From positions 1 through 11,578 of the forward strand of contig JANTGU010000039.1 in assembly GCA_024762735.1 (NCBI GenBank): 11,578 nt of DNA. The letters run 5' to 3'. The notes beneath the pieces were generated by a model. It was not told the origin of the DNA, did not search any database, and was given only the letters and a program-made list of their open reading frames with translations. A program made the translations under genes and the position numbers. Below, piece by piece: positions 7,753 through 11,578 of the stretch (positions within the stretch are counted from its first letter, which is position 1; each line of letters opens with the position of its first letter). The stretch comes from Bacteroidales bacterium (GTDB lineage: Bacteria > Bacteroidota > Bacteroidia > Bacteroidales > F082).

Positions 7753-8664
7753 CTACATCCACTTTTTTTTACGGAAATAAAATACCAAAAGAGCTGCCGC
7801 TACCACCATGATGCTCATCAGTATCCAAAAGGCAAAAATATTTTCCTGAAGCGGCAAAAAAACGTTCATACCATATAAACTGGTTACAAAAGTTAACGGC
7901 AGGATGATGGATGAAATCAAGGTGAGAATTTTCATGATTTCATTGGTTTTATTGGTCTGCATGGAGTCGAAGGTGACCGAAAGCCCCTCGATAAGTTCCG
8001 CGTAATCTTCGGTCATATCCCAAATTTTGTTGTAGTAGTCAAGAATGTTACCCCAGTAATCTTCCATGTTATCGGCATAACCCTTGATGCCCCCCGATTC
8101 GAACTTGTTAAACACCCTGAGTTGAGGTTTGAACATGGTATTTAGCACGATAATATTTTTTCGGGTCACGGACATGCGCTCGATGATTCGTTCGGGATGA
8201 ATGTTGAATAGCTCACGGTTTAAAAGTTCCAGTTCAAGCCCCATTTTTCGCATGATAAATACCGATTCGGTCATCAGTCGCTCAAGAATGGCGTACAACA
8301 GAGCATCGGAAGTTGCTACTTCAAAAACCTCGTTATTTTTTTCCTGTTCCTGAGCCTCTTTGTATAGCTTGTCGATTACCCAATGAGATTTCCCGATGGA
8401 GATAATATAGTCTTCGCCCCAGAAAAGTTTAACCTCCTTGGGTTTGATAAACCTGTTTTGAGCGTCAAATTTGGGGAAATGAAGGATAAGGAAATAGTAG
8501 TCGTCGTACACGTCAATTTTTGGCCGCTGGTTGGTTTGCCGGCAGTCTTCGATATCAAGCGGGTGAAAATGAAAATTGTTGAGTAAAAAATTAAAATCCT
8601 CCTCGTTTGGGTTACTAACGTGATGCCATTTTAGCCTTCCCCCTAATTTTACGGTTTCAATCAT
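7753..8664 (-). CDS. corA: CorA-family divalent metal cation transporter, 303 aa
   Basis: The N-terminal two thirds are a soluble alpha/beta cytoplasmic domain (HPLDIEDC near 34-41, then long helices). Two membrane helices lie at the C-terminus, about 243-262 and 276-297. Between them is the family signature YGMN (Gly265-Met266-Asn267), which forms the ion-selective mouth of the pentameric channel. A short basic tail (RKKKWM) ends the protein in the cytoplasm. The length is normal. Mg2+ is the usual substrate; Co2+, Ni2+ or Zn2+ variants exist and cannot be excluded. It appears to be a single-gene unit with its own promoter candidate. The start is firm because a perfect AGGAGG lies seven bases upstream, which is exceptional among the genes here. 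Confidence 0.93.
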   Translation of the reverse strand: MIETVKLGGRLKWHHVSNPNEEDFNFLLNNFHFHPLDIEDCRQTNQRPKIDVYDDYYFLILHFPKFDAQNRFIKPKEVKLFWGEDYIISIGKSHWVIDKLYKEAQEQEKNNEVFEVATSDALLYAILERLMTESVFIMRKMGLELELLNRELFNIHPERIIERMSVTRKNIIVLNTMFKPQLRVFNKFESGGIKGYADNMEDYWGNILDYYNKIWDMTEDYAELIEGLSVTFDSMQTNKTNEIMKILTLISSIILPLTFVTSLYGMNVFLPLQENIFAFWILMSIMVVAAALLVFYFRKKKWM

Positions 8665-8680
8665 AGGTAAACCTCCTATG
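8662..8680 (-). promoter_or_regulatory. Shine-Dalgarno site and start-codon hairpin of corA
   Basis: On the minus strand AGGAGG (complement of 8672-8677) is followed by seven bases and the ATG. CATAGG and CCTATG form a perfect 6-bp stem around a 7-base loop. The stem contains the start codon and the first AGG of the Shine-Dalgarno site, while its second AGG lies in the loop. If formed in mRNA it would mask initiation. The SD is directly visible; regulation is inference. Confidence 0.6.
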
Positions 8681-8710
8681 TTTAAAGGAATAATGTTTTG
8701 AGCAATATTC

Positions 8711-8741
8711 CAATATTAATCTTTGTTTATCTGATGCCAAA
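8711..8741 (-). promoter_or_regulatory. Candidate Bacteroidota promoter for corA
   Basis: On the minus strand TTTG (8738-8741) is followed after exactly 19 bases by TAATATTG (8711-8718), one mismatch from TAnnTTTG. Spacing and position fit the phylum's -33/-7 consensus. A start of transcription near 8704 would give a leader of about 40 bases that includes the start-codon hairpin. Confidence 0.55.
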
Positions 8742-8775
8742 AGTAGTGAAAAGTAAGTAAAACAAGTAGGTGGTG

Positions 8776-8793
8776 TAATAAAAACTTTTATTA
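8776..8793. repeat. A/T-rich palindrome between udk and corA
   Basis: TAATAAAA and TTTTATTA are perfect 8-bp arms around a 2-base centre. It lies about 95 bases past the udk stop, with a small GC hairpin-like segment (about 8795-8809) between it and udk on that strand. It may help end udk transcription, but no clean U-tract follows, so this is uncertain. Confidence 0.3.
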
Positions 8794-8886
8794 TCCCTGT
8801 TTACACGGGCTAACAAATTGCAGGTTAAGGGTTGGCCGGCTCGAGTTTTACCATTCCATGATTTCAGAGCTGGGATGCTTCAATAA

Positions 8887-9501
8887 TCAGGTAATGTTTA
8901 AATTCATTTTAATTCGTGAAACAACCATATCGATGGCTACCCTGTTTTTGCCTCCTTCCGGAATGATCACATCGGCAAACCGTTTGGTAGGCTCAATAAA
9001 CTGCTGATGCATGGGCTTTACAAAACGGTCGTAATGGTTGAGCGCATCGTTGTAGTTTCGTCCTCTTTCCTGGATGTCGCGCCGGATAATACGCATCAAC
9101 CTGTCGTCGCCATCGGTATCAACAAACAGTTTTATGTCAAGCATGTCCCGGAGCGTCGGGTTTGTAAAAATCAAAATGCCTTCTACGATGATTACCGGGT
9201 GAGGTTCAACGGGAATACTCTCTTTTGCCCGGGCACAGGTTACATACGAATAAATGGGCATGGGAATGGTTTCGCCCCTTTGCAAACGGTTTACGTGGTC
9301 GATAAGCAAATCAAACTCGATGGAATTAGGGTGGTCGAAATTGATTTTCTCTTTTTCTTCCTGCGAAAGATGCCCGTTATCGAAATAATAGGAATCCTGC
9401 GACACCACGGCAACAGCATGCGAGGGAAGTTCTTCCACTATTTTTTTAACAACGGTTGTTTTCCCTGATCCACTACCTCCCGCAATTCCAATAATGAGCA
9501 T
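8887..9501 (-). CDS. udk: Uridine kinase, 204 aa
   Basis: It phosphorylates uridine and cytidine to UMP and CMP in the pyrimidine salvage pathway, in the cytoplasm. The P-loop GGSGSGKT is at residues 8-15. Family motifs follow: SQDSYY (34-39, with Asp36 the likely catalytic base), FDHP (55-58) and PIYSY (82-86) for nucleoside binding, VEGIL (106-110), and FVDTD (126-130) with the RIIRRD and ERGR arginine segments (137-148) of the lid. The length is normal and complete. The ATG is directly followed by the first strand, LIIGIAGG, so the start is secure. It lies 42 bp downstream of cysS in the same direction. It may be read both from the cysS transcript and from its own promoter overlapping the end of cysS. 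Related phosphoribulokinases are much less likely given the length and motifs. Confidence 0.97.
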   Translation of the reverse strand: MLIIGIAGGSGSGKTTVVKKIVEELPSHAVAVVSQDSYYFDNGHLSQEEKEKINFDHPNSIEFDLLIDHVNRLQRGETIPMPIYSYVTCARAKESIPVEPHPVIIVEGILIFTNPTLRDMLDIKLFVDTDGDDRLMRIIRRDIQERGRNYNDALNHYDRFVKPMHQQFIEPTKRFADVIIPEGGKNRVAIDMVVSRIKMNLNIT

Positions 9502-9523
9502 GACTGATGTTTAAATGTTTTGT

Positions 9524-9553
9524 CAAATATATAAAAAAGAAATTTATTTCAAA
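9524..9553 (-). promoter_or_regulatory. Candidate promoter for udk overlapping the cysS 3' end
   Basis: On the minus strand TTTG (9550-9553) is followed after 18 bases by TATATTTG (9524-9531), an exact TAnnTTTG match. The TTTG lies inside the last sense codons of cysS. The spacing is one base short of the usual 19-21. The -7 element lies 22 bases before the udk ATG. Confidence 0.5.
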
Positions 9554-11013
9554 CTCCATTTGGCACCTTCCTTGGTATCTTTTATCACGATACCCAGTTT
9601 GGTGAGGTCATCGCGAATTTTATCTGCCGTGGCGTAATCTTTGTTTTGTTTGGCATTTTGACGGATGGATAAAATGGTCTCCATCAAATAATCAATTACC
9701 TGATCGTTTCCACCGGAGGCTTTTTCATCGCGTAAGCCCAAAAGCTCAAAGATAAAGGTGTTGAAAAACGATTTCAGGAAATCGATATCCTCCTGGATTA
9801 GCTTTGCTTTGCCATCGTTTACCTGGTTGATAATTTTTGCCACCTCGAACAGGTGTGCAATAACCATGGGCGTATTTAAATCGTCATTCATGGCTTCGTA
9901 GCACTTGGCTTCGTACGATTTTACATCCACGCTGCTCTCCGTTGATGCTTTCAAGTCAGGAACCAGATGCCATGCTTCCAGCAGGCGGTTGAGCCCTTTT
10001 TCGGCTGCTACCAAGGCTTCGTTGCTAAAATCGAGGGTGCTGCGATAGTGGGCCTGCAAAATAAAAAACCTGATAACCATGGGGGCGTAAGCGCGTTGCA
10101 ACGACTGGTGACTTCCGGTAAAAAACTCATCCAACGTGATGAAGTTGTTGAGCGACTTACCCATTTTTTGCCCGTTCACCGTTATCATGTTGTTGTGCAT
10201 CCAGTATTTTACCGGGTCGTGGCCATTGGCGGCGTTGGCCTGGGCTATTTCCGATTCGTGATGAGGGAAAAGCAAGTCCATGCCTCCACCGTGGATATCA
10301 AAGGTTTCTCCAAGGTATTTTTTGCCCATGGCTGAACATTCCAAATGCCAACCGGGGTATCCTTCACTCCATGGTGATGGCCAGTGCATGATGTGGGTGG
10401 GATCGGCTTTTTTCCAAAGGGCAAAGTCGAAGCTGTTCCTTTTTTCTTCCTGGCCGGCAAGTTCCCGGGTGTTTTCTATCAGTTCTTCAATTTTACGTCC
10501 TGAAAGTTTTCCGTAGTGATACTTTTTATTATATTTCTCCACATCGAAATAAATCGAACCTTCGGATTCGTAAGCATAACCGTTTTCCAGTATTTTTTTT
10601 ACCATCTCCATTTGCTCGATGATATGGCCCGATGCTGTGGGTTCGATGCTCGGGTGCAACGTGTTGAGCTGATCCATGTTGGTGTGGTAGCGGTCGGAAT
10701 AATATTTTACAATCTCCATGGGCTCCACATCTTCCAGGCGGGCTTTTTTCTGAATTTTGTCTTCACCCGAATCAGCATCGTTGACCAGGTGGCCCACATC
10801 GGTGATGTTTCGCACATAACGCACTTTATAACCTAGGTGTTTCAGATATCGAAATAAAATATCGAACGTGATGGCAGGTCTGGCATGGCCAAGATGTGCA
10901 TCGCCGTAAACGGTGGGACCACAAACGTACATGCCCACGTAGGGTGGTTTGATGGGTTGAAAAAGTTCCTTTTTCCGTGAAAGGGTATTATAAATATGCA
11001 GCTTGTTTTCCAT
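9544..11013 (-). CDS. cysS: Cysteinyl-tRNA synthetase, 489 aa
   Basis: It charges tRNA-Cys with cysteine in the cytoplasm; class I synthetase. The class motif appears as HLGH (residues 40-43) within GPTVYGDAHLGHARP. The catalytic zinc site is complete: Cys31, Cys226, His251 and Glu255, with the same 25- and 29-residue spacings as in the E. coli enzyme. The second class motif is KMGKS (283-287), with Gly replacing the middle Ser of KMSKS. The C-terminal helical anticodon-binding region follows to the end, and the total length is slightly above the roughly 460 residues of the E. coli enzyme. The start ATG precedes the standard LHIYNTLSRKKE opening. No Shine-Dalgarno sequence is present. It heads a probable two-gene unit with udk. 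The assignment is firm. Confidence 0.98.
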   Translation of the reverse strand: MENKLHIYNTLSRKKELFQPIKPPYVGMYVCGPTVYGDAHLGHARPAITFDILFRYLKHLGYKVRYVRNITDVGHLVNDADSGEDKIQKKARLEDVEPMEIVKYYSDRYHTNMDQLNTLHPSIEPTASGHIIEQMEMVKKILENGYAYESEGSIYFDVEKYNKKYHYGKLSGRKIEELIENTRELAGQEEKRNSFDFALWKKADPTHIMHWPSPWSEGYPGWHLECSAMGKKYLGETFDIHGGGMDLLFPHHESEIAQANAANGHDPVKYWMHNNMITVNGQKMGKSLNNFITLDEFFTGSHQSLQRAYAPMVIRFFILQAHYRSTLDFSNEALVAAEKGLNRLLEAWHLVPDLKASTESSVDVKSYEAKCYEAMNDDLNTPMVIAHLFEVAKIINQVNDGKAKLIQEDIDFLKSFFNTFIFELLGLRDEKASGGNDQVIDYLMETILSIRQNAKQNKDYATADKIRDDLTKLGIVIKDTKEGAKWSLK

Positions 11014-11032
11014 AACAATTATGATTAGGCTG

Positions 11033-11040
11033 CAAAATTA
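11033..11040 (-). promoter_or_regulatory. Possible -7 element upstream of cysS
   Basis: On the minus strand TAATTTTG matches TAnnTTTG exactly and lies 19 bases before the cysS ATG, which implies a short leader. A TTTG at the -33 spacing is absent, so support is partial. Confidence 0.35.
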
Positions 11041-11309
11041 GTAAAGGTATTGGATAAATTTGTTTTGCAGCGGGGTAAAGTTATCTGACGCTATGGTTTG
11101 GCTGTTGCTTTATAGTCCAATCAGGCTTACACGAGAGGGCGAAAAGGCAGAATTGAAAAACCGAACACCTGTTTTCCGAACTTTCTTCAAAGACCTTTTA
11201 TAACGTATTGATATTCAAATGTGGTATTTCATTCCAGGGTGTCCCACCAAAAAAATATCCTGCTTTCAACTGATATTTCAGGTTCATGCTTTAGTTTTTT
11301 AATTCTTCT

Positions 11310-11335
11310 GTAACTTTTTTTTAAAAAAAAGTTAC
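11310..11335. repeat. Perfect 26-bp A/T palindrome
   Basis: The sequence is GTAAC, eight T, eight A, GTTAC, with no mismatch and no loop. As RNA it would form a hairpin on either strand. As DNA the T-tract/A-tract junction is a flexible or bent site. From memory, similar GTTAC-plus-A-tract repeats occur between genes in many Bacteroidota, but I cannot check this here. Confidence 0.75.
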
Positions 11336-11359
11336 CAAAAAAACTTCCGCTGCGCCCAC

Positions 11360-11568
11360 ATTCCTAAAAACATAAGCCCTACGCCTAAAACTTATGAACT
11401 CCTCCTTTTAATTGCCGAAGTAGCTCTTGTTTTATTTTTAATCCTGTTGGTAAATCAAAACAAATAGTATTCAAATAGAAGTTAGAAGTTTATTCTACTT
11501 CGGCACTTAACGTCGTCGAACAGCATAAGTTTTTTAACGGCTTCGGGCTTATGTTTTCTTAACGGAAT
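11360..11568. repeat. Multi-block imperfect inverted repeat (possible MITE, structured RNA or element end)
   Basis: Four blocks pair in nested order: 11360-11364 with 11564-11568 (5 bp), 11367-11379 with 11545-11557 (13 bp), 11387-11396 with 11524-11533 (10 bp) and 11414-11423 with 11495-11504 (10 bp, GCCGAAGTAG / CTACTTCGGC). Gaps between blocks are similar on both sides (2/6, 7/11 and 17/19 bases), and the central loop is 71 bases. Each arm also holds its own CATAAG...CTTATG mini-palindrome (11371-11396 and 11524-11553). The ordered pairing is unlikely by chance. Function and boundaries are unknown, and it may extend past the window. Confidence 0.65.
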
Positions 11569-11578
11569 CTGGACAAGG

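Larger units (their letters stand above)
11014..11578. other. 565-bp region without a convincing gene
   Basis: No reading frame of useful length or familiar protein is seen on either strand. The part next to cysS (11014-11300) holds only the -7 candidate. The right part holds a 26-bp palindrome and a large imperfect inverted repeat. A minus-strand frame of 29 codons at 11198-11287 is too short to call. Confidence 0.7.

Noticed and set aside
9007..9468. 153-codon + strand frame across udk
   Set aside because: It is antisense to a complete, motif-verified uridine kinase.
11198..11287. 29-codon minus-strand frame in the terminal non-coding region
   Set aside because: It is short and has no Shine-Dalgarno sequence, promoter match or recognisable family, so it could be chance.
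11505..11568. Integron attC site, suggested by ACTTAAC near 11505 (GTTAAGT on the minus strand)
   Set aside because: No matching partner core site is present at attC spacing, and the pairing pattern does not follow R''-L''-L'-R' order. No integrase or cassette is visible.

Overview
The window looks like chromosomal DNA from a member of the Bacteroidota, probably a Bacteroidales/Marinilabiliales-like marine or anaerobic lineage (inference). The signs are a type IX secretion (T9SS) C-terminal domain, a TPR hybrid histidine kinase typical of the phylum, A/T-rich leaders that lack Shine-Dalgarno sequences at all but one gene, and promoter-like TTTG / TAnnTTTG pairs. I see no tRNA, rRNA, CRISPR array, phage gene or transposase.

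Left part (1-3280, + strand): three genes for exported proteins. The first is cut by the window start. It is built from tandem 128-residue (384 bp) pre-peptidase C-terminal (PPC)-like modules and ends in a T9SS sorting domain. It is followed 31 bp later by a 262-aa secreted protein of unknown function. After a further gap comes a 231-aa secreted protein whose C-terminus is a tripartite sorting signal (VPVSNWAL, hydrophobic helix, basic tail) of the IPTL/PEP-CTERM type. A clear rho-independent terminator follows it.

Middle (3417-7585): a YfcC/DcuC-family membrane transporter on the + strand converges, with only 2 bp between stop codons, on an 856-aa hybrid histidine kinase on the - strand. The kinase has a signal peptide, seven 40-residue TPR units, a membrane helix, a coiled coil, HisKA, HATPase and a receiver domain. 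No DNA-binding output partner is present.

Right part (7753-11013, all - strand): a CorA-family divalent-cation transporter, uridine kinase (udk) and cysteinyl-tRNA synthetase (cysS). cysS lies upstream of udk with a 42-bp gap, and a good promoter candidate for udk overlaps the end of cysS. The corA leader is unusual: it has a perfect AGGAGG seven bases before the ATG, and a hairpin pairs the start codon with bases next to and inside that site.

The last 565 bp (11014-11578) have no convincing gene. They hold a perfect 26-bp A/T palindrome and a multi-block inverted-repeat structure of about 210 bp that I cannot assign. No complete new system is evident. The best candidates for a second look are this inverted-repeat element, the corA leader, the CTERM protein and the homogenised PPC repeat array.
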